Positions 42,198-51,065 of a stretch of 64,000 nt of DNA are shown here, piece after piece. This stretch comes from Sphaerimonospora thailandensis (lineage in GTDB: Bacteria; Actinomycetota; Actinomycetes; Streptosporangiales; Streptosporangiaceae): positions 186,001 to 250,000 of the forward strand of contig NZ_BOOG01000007.1 in assembly GCF_016863115.1 (NCBI RefSeq), read 5' to 3'. The notes under the pieces are model-generated. The model was not told the DNA's origin. It was given only the letters and a program-made list of their open reading frames with translations, and did no database searches. Position 1 is the stretch's first letter. Every line of letters begins with the position of its first letter. The position numbers and the translations under genes were made by a program.

Positions 42198-43445
42198 ATG
42201 GAGCACATGCAGGAGATCGCCGATGAGATCGCGCGGCTGCTGGACGCCTCGGTCACGATGGAGGACCGGTCGTTCAAGCTGCTCGCGTACGGCGAGCAGA
42301 GCGGAGACATCGACCGGGTCCGGCAGGAGTCGATCCTGCGCCGGCGCGCCTCCGCCGAGGTGCGCGCCCATTTCGAGGGGTACGGCATCGCCGCCGCGAC
42401 CGGCCCGGTGCGCATCCCCGGTCTGCCCGGCCTGCTCGGCCGGGTGTGCGTCCCGCTGCGCCACCGCGGGGTGAACTACGGCTACCTGTGGCTGCTCGAC
42501 TATCCGATGCTGACCGACGAGCGGCTGGCCGCCGTGGCGCCCCTGGTGGCCCGGGCGGCGATGCTGCTGGCCCGGGAGGCCCGCGGGCGGCATGTCCGGC
42601 TGCGGGACTTCTTCTCCGCCGACCCCGCCACCCGGGCCGCCGCCGGGGTCGAGATCGAGGGCCCGGTGGCGGCGCTGGCCGTACGGACGCCGCCGGAGTG
42701 GGCGGGCGACCCGCCGCCTCTCCCGCGCGGCGTGCCGGCCGACCCGGGTATGGACGGGGCGCCGGGGGAGGGACCGGACGAGCGGCTGCTCGCCGTGCTG
42801 GCCCCCGCCGCGCAGGCGCGGGAGGTCGCCCAGAGGCTGCACGCGGCGTACGGCGAGGCGGCCGGTGGCGTGGTCGGCGGCGTGGTCGGTGGCGTGGTCG
42901 GTGGCGTGGTCGGCATGGGGGGTCCCCGCGACGATCCGGAGGAGGCGTGGGAGAGCTGGCGGGAGGCGCTGTTCGCGCTGCGGGTGGCCGAGCATGTGGC
43001 TCGGCATGCCCCGGTGGCGAGCTGGCCGGAGCTGGGCGTCTACCGCCTGCTGGTCCGGCTGTCCCACCGGGAGCTCGCAGACCTGGCCGCGGAGAGCGCC
43101 GCACTGGCGGCGTCCGCGTCGCGCGAGCTGGCCCGCACGGTCGAGACGTACCTGGACCACGGCGGGCACGTACAGGAGACCGCGGCCGCCCTCGGCGTGC
43201 ATCGCCAGACGCTCTATTACCGGCTGGGCAAGGCCGAGGAGCTCACCGGACTCGACCTCGCGGATGGGGAGAACCGGCTGCTCCTCCACCTGTCCCTCAA
43301 GGCGGCCGCGCTGGTCCGGCCGCCCCATCCCAGGCAGGCGCAGTCCGGGCAGGCACAGTCCGGGCAGGCACAGTCCGGGCAGGCACAGTCCGGTCAGCCC
43401 CATCCCGGCCAGGCGCAGTCCAGTCAGGCGCAGGTCTTCTCGTAG
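42198..43445 (+). CDS. PucR-type transcriptional regulator, probably of proline catabolism
   Basis: 415 residues. The C-terminal PucR helix-turn-helix is clear: TVETYLDHGGHVQETAAALGV then HRQTLYYRLGKAEELTGLDL (split here at the turn). The N-terminal 200 residues form a sensory region. Two low-complexity inserts come from tandem DNA repeats: GGVV units (12-bp repeat, 42864-42914) and a QAQSG tail (15-bp repeat, 43334-43393). Divergence from putB-pruA matches the usual position of proline-responsive PucR activators in actinobacteria. Its last 22 bp overlap the convergent glycosyltransferase gene. Confidence 0.88.
   Translation: MEHMQEIADEIARLLDASVTMEDRSFKLLAYGEQSGDIDRVRQESILRRRASAEVRAHFEGYGIAAATGPVRIPGLPGLLGRVCVPLRHRGVNYGYLWLLDYPMLTDERLAAVAPLVARAAMLLAREARGRHVRLRDFFSADPATRAAAGVEIEGPVAALAVRTPPEWAGDPPPLPRGVPADPGMDGAPGEGPDERLLAVLAPAAQAREVAQRLHAAYGEAAGGVVGGVVGGVVGGVVGMGGPRDDPEEAWESWREALFALRVAEHVARHAPVASWPELGVYRLLVRLSHRELADLAAESAALAASASRELARTVETYLDHGGHVQETAAALGVHRQTLYYRLGKAEELTGLDLADGENRLLLHLSLKAAALVRPPHPRQAQSGQAQSGQAQSGQAQSGQPHPGQAQSSQAQVFS
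43334..43393 (+). repeat. Four tandem 15-bp repeats in the 3' end of the PucR-type gene
   Basis: Unit GCAGGCACAGTCCGG (first copy with one change), four times in a row, each encoding part of a QAQSG pentapeptide tail. Degenerate further copies follow to about 43430. Confidence 0.85.
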
Positions 43446-44473
43446 ACCCGCAGCAGCTCCATGCTGATGCGCTCGAGCGAGTAGCGGGAGCGCGCGCGGT
43501 CCGCCGCGGCGTACCCGATGGCCGTGCGCAACGTGGCGTCGCCCAGCAGCCTGCGGATCCGCTGGGCCACCTCCAGAGGCCGGTCGGGCCGGGCCAGGAA
43601 ACCGGTCACGCCGTCCACCACCGCGTCCAGATGGGCGCCGGCCGCCGAGGCGATCACGGGGACGCCGCAGGCCATCGCCTCCAGCGCCGCCGTGCCGTTG
43701 GGCACGGACGGGGACAGCGACAGCACCAGGTCCGCGCTGCGCATGAGCTTGGGCATCGAGTCGTGCGGGACCGTGCCGAGCGCCTCCACCCGGTCGGCCA
43801 GGCCGTGGTCGGCGGCCAGTGCGCGCAGCCGCTCGACGCCGGGCTCGTCGCCCCCCGCGATGACCAGCTCGGCGTCGGGGACCGCCACCAGCGCGGCCAC
43901 CGCGCTGGCCGCGCCCGCGTGTCCCACGTGCAGCAGCCGGGGCCGGTCGCCGCGCGGGCAGGCGGGGCCCTGGCGGTGGAAGCGCTCCACGTCGATCCCC
44001 TGCGGCACGACGGAGATGTTGCGGCGCGGAACCCCCATCCGGATCAGCTCGGACTCCTCGTCGGCGCAGGCGGCGATCACGGCCCTGGCCCGGCGGCCGA
44101 TCGCGCACTCCAGGCGGCGTACCGGAGCCGGCCTGTGGTCGTCGGGATGGGCGTGGAAGGTCTGGGTGACCGGCACGCCCAGGCCTTCCGACCCGGCGAT
44201 GGCGGCCAGGCCGCTGGTCCAGGAGTAGGCGTGGATGATGTCCGGGCGGTGCTTCCGCCACCGCTGCCGCAGCCCGGCGCTGAAGTCCGGGATGTAGGGG
44301 AGCAGGTCGCTTTCTGACAGCTCCACGTCGGGTCCGGCCGGGACGTGCTCGATCGCGGTGCCCTGGGCCCCGCACCGGGTGTACATGATGACCCGGTGGC
44401 CGCGAGCGAGCTCGCGGGCGATCGCGGGAGTGTCGGGTGTCAGCTCGTGAGCGGAGACGATGGCGATATCCAT
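43424..44473 (-). CDS. Family 4 type glycosyltransferase
   Basis: 349 residues, GT-B fold. The N-terminal domain contains ARELARGHRVIMYT and HPDIIHAYSWTSGLAA-like segments (here KHRPDIIHAYSW). The donor-binding C-terminal domain contains VVPQGIDVERF, DRPRLLHVG, and the family E-x7-E element PNGTAALEAMACGVPV. It transfers a sugar from a nucleotide donor; the acceptor is unknown. ATG 44473 has GAGG 7 nt upstream. Compared with many GT4 proteins the acceptor domain is short. It overlaps the convergent PucR gene by 22 bp. Confidence 0.88.
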   Translation of the reverse strand: MDIAIVSAHELTPDTPAIARELARGHRVIMYTRCGAQGTAIEHVPAGPDVELSESDLLPYIPDFSAGLRQRWRKHRPDIIHAYSWTSGLAAIAGSEGLGVPVTQTFHAHPDDHRPAPVRRLECAIGRRARAVIAACADEESELIRMGVPRRNISVVPQGIDVERFHRQGPACPRGDRPRLLHVGHAGAASAVAALVAVPDAELVIAGGDEPGVERLRALAADHGLADRVEALGTVPHDSMPKLMRSADLVLSLSPSVPNGTAALEAMACGVPVIASAAGAHLDAVVDGVTGFLARPDRPLEVAQRIRRLLGDATLRTAIGYAAADRARSRYSLERISMELLRVYEKTCA

Positions 44474-44710
44474 GGCACACCTCAACGGCAGGAAGGCGTT
44501 TAGAAGGTGTGCCTGCGTCTTAGGCACGATAGGTGCCTGATTACCGTACTCTGATCCTCGCTAAACGCCTAATCGAGAAAAACTTTGTGCGCGCCCGCCG
44601 ACGGGTGTCGCGCTCCCCCGTTCTCCCTCGGCGTGCCCCCCATGACCGGCGGCGGCGGATTACACCATGTTCGCAGATCGGGCGGACCGGCGGGAGGCCC
44701 GGGTCGGTCC

Positions 44711-46639
44711 TCATCTGGACCTGCGCAGCGCCAGCACGGTGATCTCGTCGGTGGCGTGGCTGCCGCAGAAGGCCCGGTGGTCCTCCTCGATGGCCTTCAC
44801 CACCGCCCCGGGCGGCTGGCCCATGCACCGGGCGAGCAGCTCGGTCAGGCGCGCCTCGCCGTAGTTCTCCCCGTCCGCGCTCTGCGCGCCCACCAGGCCG
44901 TCGGAGTAGAGCAGCAGCGTCTCACCCGTCGGCATCACCAGCTCGTCGGTGGCGGGCACCGACCCCTCCTCGAATCCGAGGGGGACGCCGCCGCCCTCGG
45001 TGAAGCGGATCCCGCCGCCGGGCTGGAGCAGCGCCGCCGGATGGTGCCCCGCGGAGGCGAGGCGCACCTTGCGGCCGCGGACGAAACCGGCGGCGGCCAT
45101 CACGAACAGACCGGTCCGCTGCACGACGAGAGCGTCGTTGACCTTGCGCATGGCCTGCCCCGGGTCGTCCTCCCAGACGCTCAGCACCCGCAGCCCGTTG
45201 CGCACCATGGCGGTCACCGCCGCGGCCTCCTCACCCCGGCCCGCCGCACTGCCGATGACGAAACCCCAGCCGTTCTTGACCCGGAACACGTCGTAGAACT
45301 CGCCGCCGATCGCGCGCAGCCCCGAGCCCGGGTGATAGAACGCGGCGCTCTCGAAGCCGGGGATCTCCGGCAGCGTGCGGGGGAGCACGCCGGTCTGGAG
45401 GGTGTCGGCCGCCTGGGCGCGGCGCTGGAAGCCCCGCTGGGCCCGCATGGCCAGGCCGAGGTGCATGCCGATCTCCTCGAGCAGGCCGAGGTCGGCCAGG
45501 CCGAACGGCCGCCGGTCGCGCTGCCGCACCAGCGTGAGCACGCCGTGAACCTCGTCGTCGGTGCGGATCGGCACGCTCAGCAGCGACCCGGCCCGCATGC
45601 CGCTCAGCACGTTCCCGCCGAGGAGCGAGTCGTCCGCCAGCATCTCGTGCACGATCCCGCTCCGCGTCGCCAGGACCTGCTCGATCATGGGCGCCTCGGC
45701 CGGGGACGTCTCCTCGATCATCCGCTGGAGGCGGCCGAACGGCTGGTCGCCCGGGCCGACGACGATCACCCGCTGGATGTCGGCCCGATCGACGGCGGCC
45801 TGATTGACGGCGGCCCGATTGACGGTGGCGCCGTACGGGTCGCCGTTCCTGATCACGTCCGCGATCACCCAGTCGGCCGTCTCGGCCGCGAGCAGGCGCG
45901 CCGCGCGCAGCAGGGCCACCGGCTCGCGCAGGCTCTCCTCGTCGAGCAGCAGCCGGGTGAACCGGGACAGCAGTTCGTGCCGGCGGGCCGCCGCCATCAG
46001 ATCCGGCGGGGAGCCCGCTGGACTCGTCCACTCGTCGCAGACCGGTCCGGGGGCCTCGGACACCCGCCTCTCAGTCCGCGGCGTTCCGGTCGGTGGCGGC
46101 TGGGTCGGTGGCGGCTGGGCCGGCAGCACGACCGCCGCGATCATCTCCTGGGGCTCGCCCGGCATCCGCAGCCTGCTGAGCACGAGCCGTACGACATGGG
46201 CCCGGCCCTGATGGGCCAGCCGGGTCTGGAACGACGAGGTCTCCTCGCCCCGCAGGAGGGTGGTGAAGTGCGCACGGAACGCGGCCCGGCCGGCCACGTC
46301 GATCAGCAGCGGGAAGGCACGGCCGATGAGGTAGCCGGCCGGGCTCCCCAGCAGGCGGGTGGTCTCGTTGTTGATGCGCCGCACCGTGCCGCCGGTGTCC
46401 ACGATGATCACGGGTATCGGCAGCGAGCGGAAGACCTGGCGCAGCAGCTTGTGCTCACGCAGGGCGCCGCCGTCCCGGCGCCTGCGGGCGCGCCCCAGCT
46501 CGGCGAGGGCGTCGCGGAGCAGGTCCTCGGCGGTCTCCAGCTCTCGCAGGGCCGCGTCGGGCCGGAAATCGTCCCGCAGGACGGCGATGCGGTCGGCGAG
46601 ACCACTCAGGGCGCGCTCGAGTTCGGCATTGGCGGGCAA
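44711..46639 (-). CDS. PAS-GAF-PP2C (SpoIIE/RsbU-like) protein with altered metal ligands
   Basis: 642 residues from TTG 46639, chosen because AAGGAGG lies 4 nt upstream; a GTG six codons earlier (46657) puts that site inside the gene. Domains: coiled coil (about 5-60), PAS (63-160), Pro/Thr-rich linker, GAF (220-400), SpoIIE-type phosphatase (410-642). The phosphatase has GGEFYD at 445-450 instead of GGDxYD, and GSAAGRG at 463-469 where GDxxGxG is expected, so two metal-binding Asp residues are changed. Later motifs YSDGL and TDEITVLAL are intact. It sits divergent from a GAF-ANTAR gene in a partner-switching cluster. Confidence 0.85.
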   Translation of the reverse strand: MPANAELERALSGLADRIAVLRDDFRPDAALRELETAEDLLRDALAELGRARRRRDGGALREHKLLRQVFRSLPIPVIIVDTGGTVRRINNETTRLLGSPAGYLIGRAFPLLIDVAGRAAFRAHFTTLLRGEETSSFQTRLAHQGRAHVVRLVLSRLRMPGEPQEMIAAVVLPAQPPPTQPPPTGTPRTERRVSEAPGPVCDEWTSPAGSPPDLMAAARRHELLSRFTRLLLDEESLREPVALLRAARLLAAETADWVIADVIRNGDPYGATVNRAAVNQAAVDRADIQRVIVVGPGDQPFGRLQRMIEETSPAEAPMIEQVLATRSGIVHEMLADDSLLGGNVLSGMRAGSLLSVPIRTDDEVHGVLTLVRQRDRRPFGLADLGLLEEIGMHLGLAMRAQRGFQRRAQAADTLQTGVLPRTLPEIPGFESAAFYHPGSGLRAIGGEFYDVFRVKNGWGFVIGSAAGRGEEAAAVTAMVRNGLRVLSVWEDDPGQAMRKVNDALVVQRTGLFVMAAAGFVRGRKVRLASAGHHPAALLQPGGGIRFTEGGGVPLGFEEGSVPATDELVMPTGETLLLYSDGLVGAQSADGENYGEARLTELLARCMGQPPGAVVKAIEEDHRAFCGSHATDEITVLALRRSR

Positions 46640-46735
46640 GCGACCTCCTTGCGTCACCTAGACGCTACGCCCGGGACCGGGTCTAATCGTTCCAGCCTGG
46701 ATTAATCCGGAACCGAGGGGAATGGTCTTTCTATC

Positions 46736-47548
46736 ATGGAGACGACGTCCATCCTCGTGCGTGACCTGACCGCGCTCGGCAGGGTGACCGAGGGGGCCTC
46801 ATGCGAGAGCGTTCTGCGCGGCATCAGCGAGGCCATGGCGCGCGGCGTCCCGGGTTGCGCCGGCGGCACCGCCGAGCTGTGGGCGGACGGGCCCGTGCTG
46901 CTCGCCGCGTCGCACAGCGAGCTCACCGCGCTGATCGACCGCGAGCGCGAGCTGCGTGAGGGACCTTCACGGGAGGCACTGGCCTCCGGTACGCCTGTCC
47001 TGGTGGCCGACGTCGTGCACGAGTCCCGCTGGCCCGGCTACTGCGCGACCGCCGTACGGCACGGCGTGCGCTCGGTGTTCGTGCTGCCGATCGAGGTGGA
47101 CGACGGCATAGTCGTCATCGGCCTGTACGGCGTGCGCGCCGGGGTCTTCAGCCCCGCGGCCTTCACCGGAGAGGGCTCGCTCACGGCCCTGCTCAGAGAG
47201 CAGGTGACCGTGGCGCTGGCCAACGTGTGGCAGTTCGACGACGTCCTGACCGGCGCGGCCCAGATGCAGGAGGCCATGGAAGGGCGCTCCGTCATCGACC
47301 AGGCCAAGGGCATTTTGATGTCGACGAGCGGCTGCTCGGCCGAGGAGGCGTTCGAGGAGCTCAGGAAGGTCTCCCAGCATCACCAGGTGAAGGTGGCCGA
47401 CCTGGCCCGGACGCTGGTCTCCGAACGGGGCCGGCGATCGGTGGTCACCGGAACGGCCACCCGGCTAGGCGGCGGTCAGGGAGACGGCGGTCAGGGAGAC
47501 GGCGGGCGGCGGGGACAGGGTGATCCGGACCACCGGCGCCCAACCTGA
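46736..47548 (+). CDS. GAF and ANTAR domain protein (RNA-binding antiterminator type)
   Basis: 270 residues. An N-terminal GAF sensory domain (about 15-155) is joined by a helix to an ANTAR domain (about 170-225) with the conserved AMEGRSVIDQAKGILM and AEEAFEELRKVSQ. ANTAR domains bind paired hairpins in nascent RNA and prevent termination. The C-terminal 40 residues are Gly/Gln/Asp-rich, from a short DNA repeat. It is divergent from the PP2C-like gene (96 bp between starts), which suggests shared control. Confidence 0.88.
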   Translation: METTSILVRDLTALGRVTEGASCESVLRGISEAMARGVPGCAGGTAELWADGPVLLAASHSELTALIDRERELREGPSREALASGTPVLVADVVHESRWPGYCATAVRHGVRSVFVLPIEVDDGIVVIGLYGVRAGVFSPAAFTGEGSLTALLREQVTVALANVWQFDDVLTGAAQMQEAMEGRSVIDQAKGILMSTSGCSAEEAFEELRKVSQHHQVKVADLARTLVSERGRRSVVTGTATRLGGGQGDGGQGDGGRRGQGDPDHRRPT

Positions 47549-47566
47549 TCGTCAACCTGAGGGTGA

Positions 47567-47926
47567 TCAGGAGGCGGCGAAGGCGGCGAGCGCCTCGCCG
47601 AGGGTGTCGAAGAGCGGCAGCCGTTCCGACAGCCCGGTCACCCACATCACCTTGGAGTTGGGGTACTGCACCGAGACCAGCGCGAAGTCGCCGCCGTCGC
47701 CGGTCGACCGCTGCCAGTGATGGACGATCAGCCCCAGCGCCCGGGAGTCCATGAACGTGACTCCGCCCAGGTCAAGGATCATGTCCGGGCCGTGGTCGTC
47801 CGCCGCCGCGTCCAGGAAGTCCGAGAACTGCTCGCGCGTCGTGGCGTCGAGAACGCCGTTGATGTGGATCACCACAATGCCGCCGGCCATGGTGGAGCTC
47901 AGGGACAGCAGCCCGTTGTTAGACAC
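47567..47926 (-). CDS. STAS-domain anti-sigma factor antagonist
   Basis: 119 residues, a complete STAS domain. The phosphorylatable Ser is S61 in FMDSRALGL, preceded by the strand ILDLGGVTF. Unphosphorylated proteins of this type bind the anti-sigma kinase and free the sigma factor. It is divergent from the sigma gene across about 230 bp and lies close to a PP2C-like protein and an RsbW-like kinase, so the parts of a partner-switching module are all here. Confidence 0.9.
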   Translation of the reverse strand: MSNNGLLSLSSTMAGGIVVIHINGVLDATTREQFSDFLDAAADDHGPDMILDLGGVTFMDSRALGLIVHHWQRSTGDGGDFALVSVQYPNSKVMWVTGLSERLPLFDTLGEALAAFAAS

Positions 47927-48157
47927 CTCGCGCCTCCTCTGCGGAGAAGATTACTGGTGTCCGCACGTCAGTGATACCGAGTGGTGATATTCCGAGATTT
48001 GCGGCAATATAGTCATCCTGAGGTCCAGCAGAGGGCCTTGTCTCGACACTGTAGCGAGGCGCGCCTTCTGCATGGATCGATCTCTGTGCGGATGCGCCAG
48101 GTGGTCCATCCCAGACGGGCGTCGCCCTCGCGTGAAGACAACGAGGGGATCTGCCAG

Positions 48158-48937
48158 ATGCCTGCCGAGGGCCAAGCGACGAGCTTCGACACTCCGACCG
48201 CCGAGGAACTGCTGACCGAGTTGGCGCGGGAGGGTCTCCCCGCCGAGCGGCGGGATCGGCTCCGCGAGACGATCGTGGAAATGCACCTTCCGATGGCCAG
48301 GGACGTCGCCCGGCGTTACCTGCACCGCGGCGAGCCCATGGAAGACCTCCTCCAGGCGGCCTACGTCGGCCTGATGAAGGCCATCAACGGATTCGACCCG
48401 GAGCTCGGGCACGCGTTCCGCGGCTACGCGATGGTGACCATGACCGGTGAGGTCAAGCGGCACTTCCGCGACCGCACCTGGGCCGTCCGGGTGCCCCGTC
48501 TCTACCAGGAGCGGCGGGCCGAGCTCAACCGGCTGGTCGCGGAGATGACCCAGGAACTGGGCCGCTTCCCCACGGTCGCCGAGCTCGCCAAGAGGATGAA
48601 CATCTCAGAAGAGGACATGCTGCTCACCATGGACGCCTCCGCGGCGTACAGCACGCTCTCCCTGGACGCGCCGATCGGCGCCGACGACGACGCGGCGGCG
48701 CTGGGGGACGTGATCCCCGACGAGGACGACGCCCTGGACATCCTGGTGGACCGGGAGGCCGTCAAGCCGCTCATCGACCACCTCCCCCAGCGGGAGAAGA
48801 ACATCCTCCTGCTGCGCTTCTACGGCAACCTGACCCAGGCCGAGATCGCCGCGGAGTTCGACATCTCCCAGATGCACGTTTCGCGGATCCTCCGCAAGAC
48901 CCTGGACCTGCTCCGTACGGAACTCGTCGCGGGATGA
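48158..48937 (+). CDS. SigB/SigF-type RNA polymerase sigma factor
   Basis: 259 residues. Region 2 (LQAAYVGLMKAINGFDPELG and FRGYAMVTMTGEVKRHFRD), region 3 with the FPTVAELAKRMNISEEDM helix-turn-helix, and region 4 (LPQREKNILLLRFYGNLTQ, then EIAAEFDISQMHVSRILRK) are all present. Group 3 sigma factors of this type direct stress and development genes. ATG 48158 has GAGGGG upstream; an in-frame start at 48092 is possible. An RsbW-like kinase gene follows 117 bp downstream. Confidence 0.92.
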   Translation: MPAEGQATSFDTPTAEELLTELAREGLPAERRDRLRETIVEMHLPMARDVARRYLHRGEPMEDLLQAAYVGLMKAINGFDPELGHAFRGYAMVTMTGEVKRHFRDRTWAVRVPRLYQERRAELNRLVAEMTQELGRFPTVAELAKRMNISEEDMLLTMDASAAYSTLSLDAPIGADDDAAALGDVIPDEDDALDILVDREAVKPLIDHLPQREKNILLLRFYGNLTQAEIAAEFDISQMHVSRILRKTLDLLRTELVAG

Positions 48938-48949
48938 GTTCGGGGCGAC

Positions 48950-48993
48950 CCCCAGATGAGTCCCAGATGAGCCACGGATGAGCCCCAGATGAG
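48950..48993 (+). repeat. Four imperfect 11-bp direct repeats
   Basis: Four consecutive units of the form NCCCAGATGAG (third copy CCACGGATGAG) fill the start of the gap between the sigma factor gene and the RsbW-like gene. A fifth related GGATGAG overlaps the sigma stop codon. Confidence 0.8.
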
Positions 48994-49054
48994 TTCCACC
49001 ATGTGTCGTACGGTCGGCCGGGTCGCGCGATGTCCAGCGGAAGGCGCGTGACGG

Positions 49055-49477
49055 GTGCGGGATGACGGCGCCCCGGCGCACGTCACCGGGTCGGCCAGGG
49101 AGCGCGGTTTCTCCCTGGCCGACCTGCCCGACGTGCGGGAGTTCGCCGCTGGCGAGGCACGCCGTGGCGGGATGCCCGACGGCGCCGTCGGCGAGTTCCT
49201 GCTGGCGGTCAACGAGGTGGCGACCAACGCGGTGACCCACGGCTCCACCAAGGCGCGGCTGAGCGTCTGGCGGGACGGGGAGGACCTGGTCGTCGGCGTG
49301 CACGACGAGGGCCGGAACTGGCGTCCGGAGGGAGCCCCGGGGGAGACGCCGCCGCCCGAGAACGCGACCAGCGGCATGGGCCTGTGGGTGGCCCGCCGGC
49401 TCAGCAGGGACATAGCGGTTGAGACGGGGTCAGGCGGGACGACCGTCACGATGCGTTTCCCGGTCCGCGCCGGGTAG
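49055..49477 (+). CDS. RsbW-like anti-sigma serine kinase (HATPase_c)
   Basis: 140 residues. GHKL ATPase fold: N box LLAVNEVATNAVTHG with the Glu and Asn, G1 box VHDEGRNW and G2 box SGMGLWVARRL. Proteins like this phosphorylate a STAS antagonist and hold the sigma factor. GTG 49055 is the first possible start, since an in-frame stop lies 6 bp before it; no strong Shine-Dalgarno is seen. It ends 9 bp before ndh. Its natural partners are the STAS and sigma proteins encoded just upstream. Confidence 0.88.
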   Translation: MRDDGAPAHVTGSARERGFSLADLPDVREFAAGEARRGGMPDGAVGEFLLAVNEVATNAVTHGSTKARLSVWRDGEDLVVGVHDEGRNWRPEGAPGETPPPENATSGMGLWVARRLSRDIAVETGSGGTTVTMRFPVRAG

Positions 49478-49486
49478 GGGACCGGC

Positions 49487-50785
49487 ATGGCAGTCCCACG
49501 GATTCTGATAGTCGGCGGCGGATACGTCGGCATGTACACAGCACTCCGCCTGCAGCGACGGCTTCACCGCGGCGAGGCCCAGATCACCGTCGCCGACAAC
49601 GACTCCTACATGACGTACCAGCCGTTCCTGCCCGAGGCGGCGGCGGGGAGCATCGAGGCCCGGCATGTCGTGGTCCCGCTCCGGCGGGTTCTCCGGTCCT
49701 GCGAGATCCTCAGCGGACGGGTCACCTCGGTGCGGCTGGCCGACCGGAAGGCGGAGGTCAAGCCGCACGAGGGGCCGGACCTGACCCTCGACTACGACTA
49801 CCTGGTCCTCGCGCCCGGCTCGGTGTCCCGCCTGCTGCCGATCCCCGGCCTCGCCGAGAGCGGCATCGGGTTCAAGACCGTGGAGGAGGCCATCCATCTG
49901 CGCAACCACGTGCTCGGCCGGATGGACGTGGCCGCCTCGACGACCGACGACGACATCCGGCGACGGGCGCTGACCTTCGTCTTCGTCGGCGGCGGCTTCG
50001 CCGGCGTCGAGGCGCTCGCCGAACTGGAGGACATGGCCGCCCACGCCTCCAGATACTTCCGCGGGATCCACCGCGACGACATGCGCTGGATCCTCGTCGA
50101 GGCCACCGACCGCATCCTGCCGGAGGTCGGGCCGGACATGGGCCGATGGACCGCCCGGCAGCTGAGCGAGCGCGGCGTCGAGGTCAAGATGGGCACGCTG
50201 CTGAAGTCGGCGGAGGGCTGCCACATCGTGCTCGACGACGGCGACGAGTTCGACACCGACACGCTGGTGTGGACCGCCGGGGTGAAGCCGAACCCCATCG
50301 TCCGCGCGGGCGACCTGCCGCTCGACGAGAAGGGCCGGGTCAGGGCCACCCCGTTCCTGCGGATCGAGGGCACCGACTTCGCGTTCACGGGCGGGGACGC
50401 CGCCGCCGTGCCCGACCTCACCCGCCCCGGGCAGCTGTGCCCGCCCAACGCCCAGCATGCCGTACGGCAGGCCCGCCGCCTCGCCGGCAATCTGCTGGCC
50501 ACGCTGCGGGGAAGAGAGCTGAAGCCGTACCGCCACCAGTCCGCCGGGTCGGTGGCCAGCCTCGGGCTCTACAAGGGCGTGGCTCAGGTCTACGGCCGGG
50601 AGGTGCGGGGGTATCCGGCGTGGTTCATGCACCGGACCTATCACCTGACGCGGATGCCCACGCTCAACAAGAAGTCCCGCATCCTGGCGGACTGGACCCT
50701 CGGCCTGTTCTTCCCGAGGGAGATCGTTTCGCTGGGGGCCGTACAGAATCCTCGCGAGGAGTTCACCCTGGCCGCACGAATGTGA
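49487..50785 (+). CDS. ndh: Type II NADH dehydrogenase (NAD(P)/FAD oxidoreductase)
   Basis: 432 residues. Two dinucleotide-binding folds: FAD loop ILIVGGGYVGMYTAL at the N-terminus and NAD loop VFVGGGFAGVEALAEL in the middle. TGGDAAAVPDL near residue 305 is the second FAD contact, and the C-terminal amphipathic part is the membrane-contact region of NDH-2. It oxidises NADH and reduces quinone without pumping protons. It begins 9 bp after the RsbW-like gene and may share its message. Confidence 0.88.
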   Translation: MAVPRILIVGGGYVGMYTALRLQRRLHRGEAQITVADNDSYMTYQPFLPEAAAGSIEARHVVVPLRRVLRSCEILSGRVTSVRLADRKAEVKPHEGPDLTLDYDYLVLAPGSVSRLLPIPGLAESGIGFKTVEEAIHLRNHVLGRMDVAASTTDDDIRRRALTFVFVGGGFAGVEALAELEDMAAHASRYFRGIHRDDMRWILVEATDRILPEVGPDMGRWTARQLSERGVEVKMGTLLKSAEGCHIVLDDGDEFDTDTLVWTAGVKPNPIVRAGDLPLDEKGRVRATPFLRIEGTDFAFTGGDAAAVPDLTRPGQLCPPNAQHAVRQARRLAGNLLATLRGRELKPYRHQSAGSVASLGLYKGVAQVYGREVRGYPAWFMHRTYHLTRMPTLNKKSRILADWTLGLFFPREIVSLGAVQNPREEFTLAARM

Positions 50786-50802
50786 CGGCGCTCCCACGCA
50801 CC

Positions 50803-50832
50803 GATCGCCCCCTCCTGTTCGAGGGGGCGATC
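50803..50832. terminator. Bidirectional terminator after ndh
   Basis: A perfect 12-bp stem (GATCGCCCCCTC / GAGGGGGCGATC) with a 6-nt loop lies between the convergent ndh gene and the small membrane protein gene. Confidence 0.75.
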
Positions 50833-50869
50833 TCGGTATGTCAGGAGAGGGAGGGGGCAGGGGGAGGGC

Positions 50870-51064
50870 TCAGCGGCGGGCGCGCCGGCGCCACCCGGCG
50901 GAGTTCACACCGGCGGCGCCGACGCCGGCCTGGTGCAGGGCGAGCAGGCACAGGCCGAGGGCGATCAACGCCGTCATGCCGATGCCGATGCTCGCGTCGA
51001 GAAGGTCGAGGAGAAAGGCGATCCCGAAGACCACCGCCGCCGCGATGGCGAGCACGGCCATCAC
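50870..51064 (-). CDS. Small membrane protein, unknown function
   Basis: 64 residues with two hydrophobic helices (about 2-19 and 26-45) joined by a short acidic loop (LLDASIG) and ending in a strongly basic tail. No family is recognised with certainty. It starts one base after the stop of the preceding gene on the same strand and is the last gene of a three-gene operon of small membrane-linked proteins. Confidence 0.65.
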   Translation of the reverse strand: MMAVLAIAAAVVFGIAFLLDLLDASIGIGMTALIALGLCLLALHQAGVGAAGVNSAGWRRRARR

Positions 51065-51065
51065 C

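Noticed and set aside
42864-43393. The tandem repeats in the PucR gene as a CRISPR array
   Set aside because: Units of 12 and 15 bp are directly adjacent without spacers and keep the reading frame. No CRISPR array or cas gene is present in the window.
41196-44480. One continuous minus-strand frame joining the glycosyltransferase region and proline dehydrogenase
   Set aside because: Only the last 308 residues are proline dehydrogenase. The upstream part lies in a different frame from the real glycosyltransferase and is antisense to the PucR gene.
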